A DNA stretch of 64,000 bases, taken from Phascolarctos cinereus (Eukaryota > Chordata > Mammalia > Diprotodontia > Phascolarctidae). The translations under genes and the position numbers were made by a program. The notes beneath the pieces were generated by a model, which saw only the letters and a list, made by a program, of their open reading frames with translations, searched no databases and was not told the origin of the DNA. Where the stretch lies: the NCBI RefSeq assembly GCF_002099425.1, contig NW_018344008.1:11338501-11402500 (forward strand). The letters run 5' to 3'. Each line of letters begins with the position of its first letter. Position 1 is the stretch's first letter. Positions 1 to 11,975 of the stretch are shown piece after piece.

Positions 1-24
1 ATTAGAGATAAAAGGCTCTTAAAT

Positions 25-145
25 TCCTGTAATTCAAGAGAACCACCCTCTGGGAGCCACAACTGTTTCTTCATTTATAAAATGAAAGAGTTGAACTCAA
101 TAACTTCTAAGGTTCTTTTTCTAGTTTTAAATCCTATACACAAAG
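25..145 (+). repeat. MIR-family SINE fragment
   Basis: It shows the 3' half motif 'tcatttataaaatgaaagagttgaactcaataacttctaagg', the decayed form of the MIR CCTCATCTGTAAAATG... segment. Confidence 0.6.
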
Positions 146-1224
146 AATTTATTGAATCATTTATCATTCCTGAAATCTTTTACTTTGAGGCTTCTAATCT
201 TATAGTTCTGATCTGAGAAGGTAGAAGGGAATGATTCAACCTAGATTTTTTCTGCTAGTGAGGAGATTCCAAAGTATCTTGAAATTTAGCTTATTAAAAA
301 TCAGATTACTTTATTAAATACTTTCCAATTAGACACAAATGCAGAATTTTGGAGCTAGAAGTCTTTGACATTGCATTCTTACAAATGAGGAAACTGAGAC
401 CTATCCATTATTTCTTGAGAACCATTTCTTTTATATTTCTAATCAAGTTTTATTTTATTTTTCAAATACTATCATTTCTCATAGTTTTGAATCTGTTACC
501 TTTCTACTCCTGGGAAATAACTTCATTTGCCCCTTCAGATTTATTTGGTTCATTTAAAATTAGGAAAAAAATTCAGTTTTTGTATCTTATGGCCTTTTAC
601 CAAGGTATATTTATTACTGGGTGGTGGTTAAATATTGAAAAGATATAAGCATAGACCTTTTGACCTGGAAGAGGTACTAGGAGTCACCTGGTAACGGTTA
701 TATTTTAGAAATTAAAAAATTTAGATATCAACCAATTCCAGCTAACATTCTTGAAAGATCATCCATCATGGACAGGGAAACTTTTGTTCTTGGCAGGACT
801 GCATAAATGAACTGGTCTTTAGCAAAAAGCAAACACTCTTCTCTAACTAGGTGGCTAGCTCTGTCAAAGATTCTAAGTCTAAACTACATTCTACTTTTAA
901 GAGATTTCCTTGAGAAAGAGCAAAGGATCATAAAATTAAAGAGTTAGTAGTGGGGAGTGAGGAGATAATAAAGTACTAAAAGTAATTTTTTTTCCAAGTC
1001 ATAGAATATAAAAATAAGAATGAAAATGGGAATGGGAAAAAATAGCCACTACAAAGTCAGTTGGTGTAAAGTTTTGTGTGATATCTTAAAGAAAATCACT
1101 ATATTTCACTAGGCACATTTTGTTAATAATATTAAATATTAAAATAATTGTGCTGATAGCTCAACTCTCCTCTCACCCTGGTTAATTTTCCTCACTCTAG
1201 ACTGTGTTCTTATTTTCTCTCTTT

Positions 1225-2350
1225 CTCAACATCACCACCAATTAACAAATATTTATTAAGCATCTACTATGTGGAAGGCACTGTGCTATGGAGGAATAAA
1301 TAAATACATACAAAATATGAAATAATCCCTACACTCAAGGAGCCTACAGTCTAACGGGAGATCAGTACATATAAAAATAATGACACAAATACAATGTGAA
1401 TAAATACAAATATATACAAAGTAGTTAAATAACAAGGTAGGGAGGTGAGGTACTAGCAGATGGGGAGCATGGATTGAGAAAGTTTCACGTAGAGCTGTGT
1501 CTTAAAAGAAAATGGGGATTCTATGACATAGGGGAAAGGAGGGGGTACATTCTAGCACGATGGAATGGAATACAGCAAAAGTAATGGAATATCATATGTT
1601 TGAGTAACAGAAAGGCCAGTTTGTTTAGATTGTAGAGTGAAGGGATGGGGGGGGTAATATCCAATAAGGTTGTAGTGATAGGGCTGTGCACAGGCTTTAA
1701 ATTTGATTCTAAAGGCCATAGAAAGTAACTGGAGTTAACTGAATAGGGGAGTCACACAGTCAGATCTGTGTTTAAGGAAAATCATTTTGGCAGTAGTGTG
1801 GAAGATGGACTGAAGTGGGGAGAGACTTGAGGCAGGGAGACCAATTAGGAGGGCACTATAATAATCTAGGTAAGAAGTGATGAAGACCTGAACTAAAGTG
1901 GTAGCTGTGTAAGCAGAGAGAAGGGGTTGGTTGGGAGAGATGATGTGGAGGTGGCAATGTCAAGATTTGGTAATTGGTATTTGCAGTGAGGGAGAGTGAG
2001 GAGTCAAGGATAAGTATTATTATGAATCTGAGAGGCGAGAAGGATGCTGGTGCCTTTGACAGAAATAGTAAAGTCTGGAATGGAGATGATTTGTGGGGAA
2101 AGATCATGAGTTTGGTTTTGGACAGATTGGGTTTGAGATCTCTCTAGGACATCCAGTTTGACGTGTCCAACAGGAAAATGTAAGAAATTAGGGCTATATT
2201 TAATAGATCTGTGGGTCATCTGCATAGAGATGATAGTTAAAACATGGGAGCTGTTGAGGTTATTGAAAGTTCATAAAAGGAGAATAGAGGGCCTAGGACA
2301 GAACCGTAGGGAGCATCCACTGATAGGGGGCATGATATGAATGATAATCT
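1225..2350 (-). repeat. L2-clade LINE, 3' part
   Basis: This is a long antisense copy of an old non-LTR retrotransposon. The left end is the complement of the L2 3' tail (the 'cacatagtaggtgcttaataaatg' type of sequence, about 1240-1360). Further right is the reverse transcriptase region, read on the minus strand, where fragments around the Y-A-D-D box and the following L-K-L-N-x-S-K-T-E segment can be made out near 2100-2240. It is heavily decayed. Confidence 0.8.
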
Positions 2351-2386
2351 AGCAAAGGAAAGGAGCAGCCAAACAAATTGAAGATG

Positions 2387-2390
<4 letters not shown>

Positions 2391-2439
<49 letters not shown>
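2391..2439. repeat. (GA)n microsatellite
   Basis: About 24 uninterrupted GA units lie 51 bases from LDHB exon 3, on its donor side within intron 3. Confidence 0.98.
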
Positions 2440-2441
<2 letters not shown>

Positions 2442-2489
2442 TCACTTATGTATATAGTAATACATATAGTAATACAGATTTGAAACTAC

Positions 2490-2607
2490 CTTTATCAGCC
2501 ACAATTTTCGGAGTTTGAAGAAATAAGCTCCCATGCTGCAGATCCATCATTTCTCCTTTGAGTTTGTCTTCCAAAACATCAACAAGGGCAAGTTCATCAG
2601 CAAGACT
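2490..2607 (-). CDS. LDHB: LDHB exon 3 (L-lactate dehydrogenase B)
   Basis: This internal coding exon of 118 nt begins after a TAG acceptor at 2608-2610 and ends at a GT donor (2488-2489). It translates in phase 0 to [24 protein letters not shown] and on to TPKIVADK, matching human LDHB from Ser44 onward essentially residue for residue. The region includes the Asp of the LVDV strand that binds the NAD adenosine ribose, and part of the coenzyme-binding Rossmann fold. The exon ends one base into the Asp codon, the same phase as in human as I remember it. LDHB interconverts lactate and pyruvate as a cytosolic tetramer. Exon 4 ([16 protein letters not shown]...) was looked for between 1 and 2480 and not found, so it lies outside the window. 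Confidence 0.96.
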
Positions 2608-2744
2608 CTACAAATACAAAAGCAGGCCCTTTACTAACAAAACATTAAGAAAATCCAATCTTTGTCCTAGAAATCTTTTGTTTCAGGAGATGCACAACAA
2701 TATCTAAGAACTAGGTGAAATATAAATGGCCATCTGGTATTTTG

Positions 2745-2935
2745 CTAATCTCATAGGATCATAGATTTTGAGCTGGAGATGACTTCATGGATCTAACCTG
2801 ACCGCTTAATTTTACAGATAAGATAACTGAAGGTCAGAAGTACAGTGACTTTTCCAAGGTCATACAGGTATATTAAATGTCTAAGCCAGGATTTAAACTC
2901 ACATCACCTGCCTCCAAATTCAGCCCTATTTCCCC
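2745..2935 (-). repeat. MIR-family SINE
   Basis: Antisense MIR: 'tttacagataagataactgaaggtcagaag' followed by 'ccaaggtcatacaggta' and 'gccaggatttaaact', the complement of the MIR core. Confidence 0.75.
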
Positions 2936-3254
2936 TTATAATTACTTAATTCTATTTCCTACTGCCATGCTAAAATAGTACTTACATACTATAATTCACT
3001 TTTCATTGTATTTCTTTGTTTAAAAAGAAACTTCATAATTTCAAAATAATCAATGAGAAGAAAACTATTTCTTAATGATTTAACAAATTCCTAAGATTAA
3101 AAAGCTCAAGTATTAAATTATACATATTAGAACACACACTTGAGAACTGAGATTTACTTTGCCCTTTGAACTACTGCAATACTAATAGGGAGAAACAAAA
3201 AATATAAAAAGATATTATATAACTGTTACAACCTGAAAATTAGGCCCTGATAGC

Positions 3255-3445
3255 ACATTATATTTTTTTAGGAGCTTGAAAAAGCCTAGTCCAATTTAGC
3301 TTACAGAAGAAGCTAAGATGCAAAGAGGTGAATGAAAAGTTTTCAATTAGATCACACTGTTACATAACAGCAGAGCCAATGACTAGGTCTACTGATACGT
3401 GGGCCTCTAAGCTGTTTCCATTTTATTACCTTGTCCTTTGGGAGA
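3255..3445 (-). repeat. MIR-family SINE, decayed
   Basis: The same antisense order as other MIR copies (element start, gaggtgaatgaaaag, atcacactgttacataacagcagagcc), strongly diverged. Confidence 0.5.
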
Positions 3446-3744
3446 GGAAGTGATTTAAATTAACTTGAATGTTGTACCTAAATAAATTAAGTTTGGTCAA
3501 CATGTCATAATATAGTATAGGTTGTTTGGCTTAATCAAGATCCTTCAGGATTTCACATCATTTTATGGAAAAACTTCACTAATTCTAGCAAAGCTGATTT
3601 CTAATTGTGAGAAAGCCTCAGCAAATTACTAGAATAATTTGGAATCAGAGATCATCCAGACATGAATTCATTTTAAAATATCTACTTATTATATCAGGGT
3701 CTAGTAGTATATTACTCAGTTCCAAGTATGTACCTACAGCTTAA

Positions 3745-3995
3745 GGGGCAGCTAGATGGCACAGCAGATAGAGTGCCTGGCCTGGAATCAGGAAGATGCA
3801 TTTCCTGGAGTTCAAATCTGACCTCAAGACACTTCATAGCTGTGTGACCCTGAGCAAGTTACTTAACCTTGTTTGCCTCAGTTTCCTCATCTACAATATT
3901 AGCTGAAGAAGGAAATGACAAACCACTCCAGTATCTTTCCTAAGAAAACCCCAGATAAGGTTGTGGAGAGTCAGACATGACTGAACAACAAAACC
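3745..3995 (+). repeat. tRNA-derived SINE, long form with RTE-like tail
   Basis: A full-length copy of about 250 bp. The tRNA-like head begins GGGGCAGCTAGATGGC and has a box-B-like GTTCAAATCTGAC. It continues with the CORE-like 'cctcagtttcctcatc' and ends with 'gaaatgacaaaccactccagtatc... gtcagacatgactgaacaacaa'. This tail type is the one thought to be copied by RTE LINEs in marsupials (MAR1/SINE1-like). Confidence 0.85.
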
Positions 3996-4674
3996 TAAAG
4001 TTAGGAAACAGTATTTCTTTTTAAATGTTAATTCAGATTTTTCATTAACTTAAATTGGTCCTCTCCCATTAATAAAAATTTTATTGTATTTAATATTTTC
4101 CCTTTGTAATCACCAAATAATAACCAAACTTCAATAGAAAAAAAAGTTACAAGAGAGATAGAAGAGAAATGTAGAAAAGTTTCAACTAATTCTGATTGGT
4201 ACATTTTTCTTCTTTATCTAAATTTAAGGAAATTCCAAAAACAAATTTACAAAAGCTACTCCTTAAAGATTGAAGACACTTAAATTAGAAACTTGAGGAG
4301 AACACATTTAGTGGAATGCAAGACCTTTTTAATATTCTAACATGAAGGAAATCTCCAAGTCCAGGGTGGATGGCACCAGTTTGGATAGGACAAGTTCCCT
4401 TAGCCATGTCTAACAATTCAGGAAAAAAATGACCTGTCCTAAAATTACCCCAGGCCTGGAGCACTCTAATGAGACTAAATGAATTCAGTAATGACTTGTT
4501 TCTGGGTATTTAGATTTACTCTAGTGTGCTGGTTTCCAAACAGGGAAGTGAAGAAGGGAGAGAAGTGAGAATTCATATATACATTAAGCATTTATGTTTT
4601 TAATCATTATTTAACTCCAATAAACATACAATGTGATTCAGTATGTCAACACAATAAACCCACTTCCTATAAAC

Positions 4675-4676
<2 letters not shown>

Positions 4677-4724
<48 letters not shown>
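4677..4724. repeat. (GA)n microsatellite
   Basis: About 24 GA units. The arginine-glutamate run in the frame across it is only the repeat translated. Confidence 0.98.
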
Positions 4725-4727
<3 letters not shown>

Positions 4728-5820
4728 GTCCAATACAAAGGAAGGTGGAGGGATAAATAATGTTCAGAGGTCCATAGGCTCCTCTGGTAGCTACACGATT
4801 TCAAAAGGGCTTATTAGGAAAGTCTCTACACCCTCCGTGGAAAATTTATTGGAGAACATGGAAAGGGTCACCTTAGATGAACATGTGTAGATAGATGGGT
4901 ATCATTAGAGAAAATACCCACATTGATGGAATGCTGCATTTAAGTATAGAAGTATGTAGTAGTTACAGGATCTGAAACCAAAATGCACTTAACTCTCTAT
5001 ATTGTTCAAGGTCACACTGCATATAAAGTCAGAGTTCCAATTCTAGCTCTGGAAAGATAGATGGAATCAAATTGTGGAGGGCATATAAATCCCCTAAATG
5101 TATTATTTACAGATGGATTTGATTCAACAAGACAGCTTGATACAGCAGAAACAACACTGCATCTATTGTTAGAGAGACTGAGTTCTTTCTTTTTTCAATG
5201 TCTTTGCTCTATTTTCAACATTTGTTCTTTTATTATTTCTAGATAATTTGATCAATTCAACATCTTACAATTGGATTTGTTTCTCTAAAATGTTATTTTA
5301 AATTAAAACATTTAAATGTACCTTAAAATATGCTATATGTACTGCATTGCAGCCCTGGGCCCAATTAGGCAAATTCTTCATTTATTTCATTTTTAAAAAT
5401 GGGCACCAAAGCCCTAAAATAATAGACCACTTGATAATACTCATGATGTTCTGTCAAGAAACCGAGCAGTAATGAATATTAGCTTATTTTAGTAGCACCA
5501 CGTGTGATGGGGAAGATAAAAAGAGCAAAAGAATGCAGGCTTTAAGCACAAGAGGATGTCACATGATCTTAGATCCTGTTCTCTTTCAGTGGGTGCGGGG
5601 GAAAAAAAACTGGCCGAGAAATTTATACTCAGCAACCAAGGAAGGAAGAGATCCAGCACTTTAAAAACATCACTGAAGCTCTGAATTTAGATGTACACAC
5701 ACTAATGAGGATTCTAGACAGCCTACAGTCACACAAATAGAAAATGTGATTAGGTACTAAATTCTTTTGGGGTTTAAATAAATAATCCCTTTACTCCTAA
5801 ATTCATATAGCTAGGAAGCT

Positions 5821-5842
5821 TGTGTGTGTGTGTGTGTGTGTA
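5821..5842. repeat. (TG)n microsatellite, short
   Basis: Eleven TG units in LDHB intron 2. Confidence 0.95.
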
Positions 5843-7204
5843 TTTTTATGTTACCAAAATATTGTTTGAAAGACTAACAATTTAGTTTTACAAGAGTGGT
5901 CATTTTGTTACTAAGAAACAAGGTTATTAGCCATGAGACTAGTGTTATGGATCTTGGTAAGCAATGATTAAAATGGCTTTCTTCAAGCTATCTGGCCCCA
6001 GTGTAGACCAGACTTTAGTTTTATAGTCTTTCCCTTTCTTCTCTAGCAGACTTACAGCTTCTAGTAGTCATTTTGTGGCTTCTGAAATCATATGACATTG
6101 TAACTGCTTCACTTCATTTTAGTATCATAATAGGATGGTATCTACCTTCCCTACCAACCTTGCCTTCTCTCACCTCTCCACTTGAAGTCCTTGTACTCCA
6201 GTTTAAAAAAAAAAAAGAATTATACAACTTAAACACTACAATCCTTAGCTCGTTAACATCTATTTATAAATTTCTAAATCATGAGAACACATATTTTTTC
6301 AAGAGGAAGATAGCCATCATTATTTTCAGTCTCAAAGAGTAAATAATTTTAACTGTTCTTCCCAAAGATGGCATAGAGTATCTTCATTTTGTAAACCAGA
6401 AATTTAAAGTAAAGAGTCATACAAAGTAGTGGAAGAACTAAGAAAGAATTTACCCTGTCATTTGAGGTACCTTGTCACCAAAGGCTATATGACCACTTAT
6501 TATGGACATTTCAGAGGAAATGTCATGCTTTAGAAAGGAATTGGACTAGAAAACTTCTCAGATTCCTTCAATCTCTAAAACTATTAATTTCATAAATTCT
6601 TTCTGCTACATGAGGCAAACAAAAAGTCCTTTCTTGCACAAGTCTTAGAAATGCCATTGGAATATAAGACATTTGTTGCTATTTTGGGATCTCCAGTACC
6701 TAACACAATACTTTACACATAATAGGTGCATAACGTATGTTAAGCCCAATTGATCTTTTTAAAAAAAAACAAATATTTTCATTTACTTAAGAGGAAACCT
6801 GAGAATTAAGTCCCTTAGTGAAAATAAAATACTCTTTTGTTAAAACATAGAAGTTTTGGTGTTTTTTTTTCAATCTGGAAAGCTTAATATCAGACCCGTG
6901 AAAAATCCAAATTTTCAAAAGTGGATGGAGAAGAAAAAATATTTTAGGTCTTATCATCTTCTTCCTTTATTTTAAATACTTAAATTCCAGGAGAGAAAAT
7001 ACATGTCTAGCTTAGAGCAACTGTTTTTCCAAATTGGAAATGAAAAACGTAGGTATAACTTACCTTAAGTTTTCTAGGATTTGGGGATGGGTTTTTTTTT
7101 CTTTCTACAGCTACACTAAATTCCAGACACCTAATACATTTATATCAGATAGAGGAAAATAAAAGGAAGTCATCCATTTTTTGTAGGACCAGATTTTCCC
7201 AAAA

Positions 7205-7425
7205 TCATAGTTAAAAAGGACGGGATGGTATGGTGAAAAGAGTACAAGATTTGGAGGTAAAGGACCTAAAGCTAATGCCAGTTCTGCCACTCACCACCTG
7301 TGTGACCTTGTCACATAACCTCTCTGTTATTCAATTTCCTCATCTACAGAGTGGGGCTAGCGGTGGTGGTGTTGTAGTGGAAGTGACTTCCAAGATCCCT
7401 TTCAGTTCTATGATCCAATGAACTG
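7205..7425 (+). repeat. MIR-family SINE
   Basis: Sense MIR: 'tggtgaaaagagtacaagatttggag', 'ccacctgtgtgaccttg', 'caatttcctcatctacagagtgggg', 'gacttccaagatccctttcagttctatgatcc'. Nearly full length. Confidence 0.8.
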
Positions 7426-7544
7426 GCAGGATAAGGTACCAGACACTGAAGTCCTTTCTCAAACTAAACTGCCAGACATTCAGACTATTGCAGAGAGCAG
7501 AACCTCTGATGGGCTGGCCACGTTGTTTGAATGCTAAACATACA

Positions 7545-7962
7545 TTTGCTGCCTAAAAGACTATTTTACGGGGACCTCATATGAGGAGAGTGCTCACACA
7601 GTGGTCAGAAGAAACACTACAAGGACAATCTTAAGGTCTCTCTGAAGAACATTGGAATTGCTTGTATGACATGAGAGACACTGGCACAGGACCATCCAGC
7701 ATGGCATGCCCTCATCAAAGAAGGTGCTATGCATGAGCAAAGCAGAATTGAAGTAGCTCAAAAGAAATGCAAGATGTGCAAATTTAGAGAATCCACCCTA
7801 ACTGTTCACATGGATCATTTGTGCCAGACCTGTAGTGCAGTATTCTGAGTTGGTATTGTTCTAATCAGCCACAGCTGGACACACTGGAACTTGACTTAAC
7901 ATAGTGATGTCATTTTGTTCCTCTTTGAGAACGAAGGCCAACAACCAACACCAACCAACCTA
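7545..7962 (+). repeat. RTE-type LINE, 3' end
   Basis: Translating the plus strand gives broken pieces of the C-terminal segment found at the end of several LINE ORFs: R-R-N-T-T-R-T-I-L-R-S-L, then K-A-E-L-K and L-K-R-N-A-R-C-A-N, then a C-x2-C...H finger-like part (D-H-L-C-Q-T-C). The extreme 3' end, 'tcctctttgagaacgaaggccaacaac', recurs in this window at 18.05 kb, 19.34 kb and 42.38 kb. It is an old decayed copy. Confidence 0.65.
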
Positions 7963-7994
7963 GATGTCACCCAGCCTATCTTTCATCTTAAACA

Positions 7995-8181
7995 TGAAGT
8001 TAAAAAAAAAAAAAACAAAAATAAGGGGCAGCTAGGTGGAGCAGTGGATAGAGCACCAGCCCTGAAGTCAGGAGGACCTGAGTTCAAATCCGGACTCAGA
8101 CCAAACACTTGACACTTACTAGCTGTGTGACCCTGGGCAAGTCACTTAACCCCAATCGCCTAAAAAAAAAAACCAAACAAA
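7995..8181 (+). repeat. tRNA-derived SINE (WSINE1/SINE1-like, short form)
   Basis: The SINE head begins at 8026 (GGGGCAGCTAGGTGGAGC). An exact 11-bp duplication CATCTTAAACA flanks the whole at 7984-7994 and 8182-8192. About 30 bases of A-rich DNA lie between the left duplication and the SINE head. Confidence 0.85.
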
Positions 8182-8892
8182 CATCTTAAACAGTAACCAT
8201 TTCTGACGAGTAGTCACCTAGCCTCCACCTAATCACTTCAGCTAGTTGGGAGCTCATTATCTCAAAAGGTAGTTATTCCATTTGGGGACATTTCTAATTA
8301 TTACAAAGCTATTCATTATTATTAGGACCAAATGTATAATATGCTTTTTAGGTCTATTTCTTGATTTCTACCACCAAGTAAAATATTGAGAACTTAAAAC
8401 ATCTGACTCTGAAAATGCTAAAAGTGCACGGTCAAGGCATTGTACAGGGCATAATTCACAATTAGTACAATGATCCATTATATTCAGTGGAAGAAAAAAA
8501 CTTTTATTTTTTTCTCCAACATTTAAGGAATCCATTAGAACAAAGCAGAGATGTGGAAGAAAATTAGAAAAAAAATAGAATCGAATAGGGTACCAAACAT
8601 TCTTCTCTAAAAAAGAAATCTAAACCAGAGGAAAGATACTTAAGACTTGGCCTAGAAGAGGTGTGCATAGGGTTAGCTAGAACTTGCTACGTGATAGAAG
8701 GAATGGATAAAATATTGCCCTTAATAGGGGCCAGGAAAGAGAGTAGGAGAGAACAGTTAGTTGTTCTCTTATCAGTTCCAAGGTCCCTATTGTCAACTTA
8801 ACAGATCACTTATGACCTCTTCAATTATTCATTGGGCCCCAAATAACTAGGCTATACAAAGTTCTTTTTTTAGATTATCAAAAATAAGTTTA

Positions 8893-9045
8893 TGGGGCAG
8901 CTAAGTGACACAGTGGATAGAGCACAGGCCCTAAAGTCAGGAGGACCTGAGTTCAAATCCTACCTCAGACCAAGCACTTGACACTTACTAGCTGTGTGAC
9001 CCTGGGCAAGTCACTTAATTGCCTAAAATAAATTTTTATTTAAAT
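8893..9045 (+). repeat. tRNA-derived SINE, short form
   Basis: GGGGCAGCTAAGTGAC head, 'gttcaaatcctacctcagacc', 'ctagctgtgtgaccctgggcaag', then an A/T-rich tail. It sits 116 bases from exon 2 of LDHB on the downstream side. Confidence 0.9.
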
Positions 9046-9160
9046 TTTTAAAAAGTTCTTCTTTTAATAACATGATTCATTTCTGAGAAGAACAGAGATA
9101 ATATGTAACTAGTCTAAGTTACAATAGCCATGTACTATATTTGTCATCCTGGAAATGTAC

Positions 9161-9295
9161 CTTTGCAAGTATGCTAATAGCACAGGCCATACCAACTTGT
9201 CCAACGCCCACGACAGTAATCTTATTGTTTGGGGCTGCTGCCTCCTCTTCTGCAACTGGCACAATCAGTTTTTCCTTAAGAGTTGCCATTTTGTC
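9161..9295 (-). CDS. LDHB: LDHB exon 2, with the start codon
   Basis: This is the first coding exon of lactate dehydrogenase B. Coding runs from the ATG at 9289-9287 to 9161 (43 codons). The peptide starts [20 protein letters not shown] and continues [23 protein letters not shown], nearly identical to human LDHB; it contains the GxGxxG dinucleotide-binding loop as G-V-G-Q-V-G. The acceptor is a T-rich tract ending TTGCAG just beyond 9295, and the donor is AAAG|GTACAT at 9160-9159. Only 6 nt of 5' UTR lie in this exon (GACAAA). The start has a strong Kozak context (A at -3, G at +4). It joins exon 3 in phase 0, about 6.6 kb away. Residue 42 is Ala where human has Gly, a mild lineage difference. 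Confidence 0.97.
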
Positions 9296-9954
9296 CTGCA
9301 AGAAAAAAAAAAACATTACGCACAGATGTATACTTGAACTGAGATGGTATCTTCACTGGATTACTGGAGCAATTTGCTAACTAACATACAAGATCTGGTA
9401 TGCCTAAAGGGTATTATGAGGAATTCAGAGAGTGTTTTTTAAAAAATAGATGATGCATTTAATGGAGGCTTTTAATCCAAGTAGTCACACATAATTTCAT
9501 TTTGGCTAATATTATTCTAATTCCTTTCCTCTTATTCATTTCCCCCTTCATTTGCAACATGAAGGAGTCTTTCCTTTATACCTCAATTTGCTTGTTGTTG
9601 CATTTTTAAATCACTACAAAATTTTGCTCAACATGATTTCATTCACATTAGCACCTTAATTTTGGAGATAGTCCATATCTGCACTTTTTTTGTACCAGAC
9701 CTATAATTTTATTTGCTTAGGGAGTTACCAGAAAGAAAATTCCCTTGGCCATTGGGTACCTACTCTGAAACTCGTAGTCTTAAGAGTCACTTATGGCTGT
9801 GGTGTCAAATTCAAATACAAATTGGGCCATTCATTCATATATGAGGATTCCTGTGCCCACATACTGACTTAGTTTTAAAATGTAATATTATCTATTTTTT
9901 ATATTTTGTTGTGTAAGCATTTCTCAATTATATTTTAATCTGGTTTAGGCTGCT

Positions 9955-10105
9955 CTAAGGAGCCATAGGGCATACCTCTGGCCGAAGGCATTGTGAGCTT
10001 AAGTGACTTGCCTGGGCTGACAGTATGTGTCAGATATGAAACAAAGTCTTCTAGATGCCAGAGCTAGATTTCTATTCACTATTCTATGACACCACTCTTC
10101 CTGCT
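9955..10105 (-). repeat. MIR-like or SINE remnant
   Basis: 'aagtgacttgcctgggctgacagtatgtgtcagatatgaaac...ttctatgacaccactcttcc' is the complement of a SINE/MIR core with considerable decay. Confidence 0.5.
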
Positions 10106-10435
10106 GTACGAATAAGAAATTTATAATGTACTCAAACAGCCATGAAGTTCAAATACTAAAAAGAGTTTAAGCTAGAACTAAAAAAGCAGACTAGGAGTAA
10201 GAATTTGTAGTTTAAAAAAAAACTAATATGATATGTGTGGAACCAATACCCAGACAGCGGGATGACTCCTAACAGGAGACAGCCTGGGGGAGGAACTCCT
10301 TTGGGAGACCTCAAACTAGCCAGCTGGTATTTTCCTATTTTAACTACATATTCTTACTAACTAGGTGCTAAGCTCAGTTGATTTTACCTGCTCAGGGAGA
10401 CCAGAGAGCTAAATTTCTTAAAAATTATATGCTGG

Positions 10436-10587
10436 GGGCAGCTAGGTGGTACAGCGGATAAAGCTCCAGCCTTGGAGTCAGGAGGACCTGAGTTCAAATC
10501 TGGCCTCAGACACTTGACACTTACTAGCTGTGTGATCTTAGGCAACTCACTTAACCCTGATGGCCTCACCAAAATTAAATTAAAATT
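10436..10587 (+). repeat. tRNA-derived SINE, short form
   Basis: A clear copy with head GGGGGCAGCTAGGTGG and tail CTCACCAAAATTAAATT. An imperfect 15-bp duplication (AAAAATTATATGCT / AAAAATCATATGCT) flanks it. It lies right beside the L1 fragment that follows. Confidence 0.9.
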
Positions 10588-10609
10588 TTAAAAAATCATA
10601 TGCTAAACC

Positions 10610-11335
10610 GTCTATGGAGTAGTGAACTGATCCAACCATTTTGCAGAGCAATTCTGAGCTATGCCCAAAGAGCTATAAAACTATACATACCCTTTGATCC
10701 AGCAATACCAATGCTAGGTCTATATCCCAGACATAAAAAAAAATGGGGGGAAGAGGGGGGACAAGTACCTATTTGCACAAAAATATTTATAGCAAAAGTT
10801 TTTGTGGTGGCTCAAAATTGGAAATCAAAGGGATGCCCATCAACTGGAGAATGGCTAAACAAGATGTGGTATATGATTGTAATGGAATATTATTGTGCTA
10901 TAAGAAATGACAAGCAGGATGATCTCAGAAAACCCTGAAAAGACTTACATGAACTGATGTATAGTAAAGTGAACAAAACCAGGAGAATGTTTTACACAGT
11001 AACAGCAATATTGTAGATGAAGAACTCTGAGTGACTTAGCTATTCTCAGCAATACAATGATCCAAGACAATCCCAAAGAACTAATGATGAAGCATACTAT
11101 CTGCCTCCAGAGAAAGAACTGATATTGTTTGAATACAGACTGAAGCATGCCATTTTTCACTTTCATTCTTTTATTTTTTCCTTTTATTTGAATCTTCTTG
11201 TACAAAATTACTGATAAGGAAATGTTTTACATGATTGCATATGTATAATTTATATCCGATTGCTTACCATCTCAGGAAAGGAGAGATAGAATTTAGAAAT
11301 CAAAACTTTAAAAATGTTTCAAAAAACTATACTAC
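10610..11335 (+). repeat. L1 3' fragment (ORF2 C-terminus and 3' UTR)
   Basis: 5'-truncated L1. The frame 10600-10938 reads Y-I-P-F-D-P-A-I-P-M-L-G-L-Y-P, then I-C-T-K-I-F-I-A and W-L-N-K-M-W-Y, then M-E-Y-Y-C-A-I-R-N. These are the conserved motifs of the L1 ORF2 C-terminal segment. The rest is 3' UTR, ending near 11335 in A-rich DNA. Confidence 0.9.
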
Positions 11336-11894
11336 TGGTGGGGTTCCTCCTTCATACACAGTGGTCAAAATAAGAATAAAAAGTACCTGAAATGTGAAAA
11401 AAAATTACATGTGAAGTACAAGTTAGAAATATTACTGTATGAAGATTTATGGAACCATGGGCAGGAATTTATGTGACAGTTATTTTGGGTGCTCAGAAGT
11501 CACTTTTTTTGTTTGTTTTCCAGCCTGTCTTCCCAACAGCTGAAATTGAATAGAATTACTTCAGCACTTCTTGGATCAATAAATAATTTCCTGTCTGTGG
11601 TTATTCCATCAGCTCAAATAGACAGCAACTCTTCCATTGTAGGCCTTCTAAACATTAGTGTATGGTTTAATGAGTCGCTATGGCCAAAGAAACTCATCAC
11701 TTATCGACCAGGCCTATGACAATGAACTTCTTCAAACTTGGCTAGTCCTCCATAAGACATACAGTCAGTGACTAGGCATAGGACCTCTACCTTAAAGTCC
11801 CTTCCAGCATTCTATGACATACTGGGTCTTGTGTTCTTTCACCACAGCCTTTGAGATCTCAAGGTCACCACCACAACATAAGCATCAAAATAGA

Positions 11895-11975
11895 ACGAAT
11901 TTCCTCAACTGAAGGTGCTAGATTAAATGACCTCTATGCTTCCTTCCAACTCTAAAATGTATGACTCATGATCCT
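11895..11975 (+). repeat. MIR 3' fragment
   Basis: 'atttcctcaactgaaggtgctagattaaatgacctctatgcttccttccaactc' is the MIR 3' segment. Confidence 0.55.

Larger units (their letters stand above)
1..2489 (-). other. LDHB: Part of LDHB intron 3
   Basis: The sequence left of exon 3 must be intron 3, since exon 4 is not present. A MIR-like piece sits at about 25-145. Positions 145-1225 are A/T-rich and show no recognisable gene; a 99-codon frame at 349-648 has no family features. An antisense L2 and a GA microsatellite fill the rest. Confidence 0.75.
2608..9160 (-). other. LDHB: LDHB intron 2
   Basis: The intron between exons 2 and 3 is about 6.55 kb, with GT donor at 9160-9159 and TAG acceptor at 2610-2608. 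It carries MIR fragments, three tRNA-type SINEs, an RTE tail and two short microsatellites. Between about 4000-4670 and 4725-7200 I see no gene, only A/T-rich DNA and weak MIR/L2 remnants (for example about 4990-5060, 6490-6590 and 6655-6740). Confidence 0.85.

Noticed and set aside
349-648. 99-codon plus-strand frame in LDHB intron 3
   Set aside because: Hydrophobic A/T-rich translation with no motif, in an intron.
1-2480. LDHB exon 4
   Set aside because: No sequence matching [25 protein letters not shown] was seen on the minus strand.
8026-8110. tRNA gene suggested by box A/B-like motifs
   Set aside because: The sequence is a SINE head; it lacks a foldable tRNA cloverleaf and has a SINE body and poly-A tail.
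10600-10938. 112-codon frame as a gene
   Set aside because: It is the C-terminal part of L1 ORF2.
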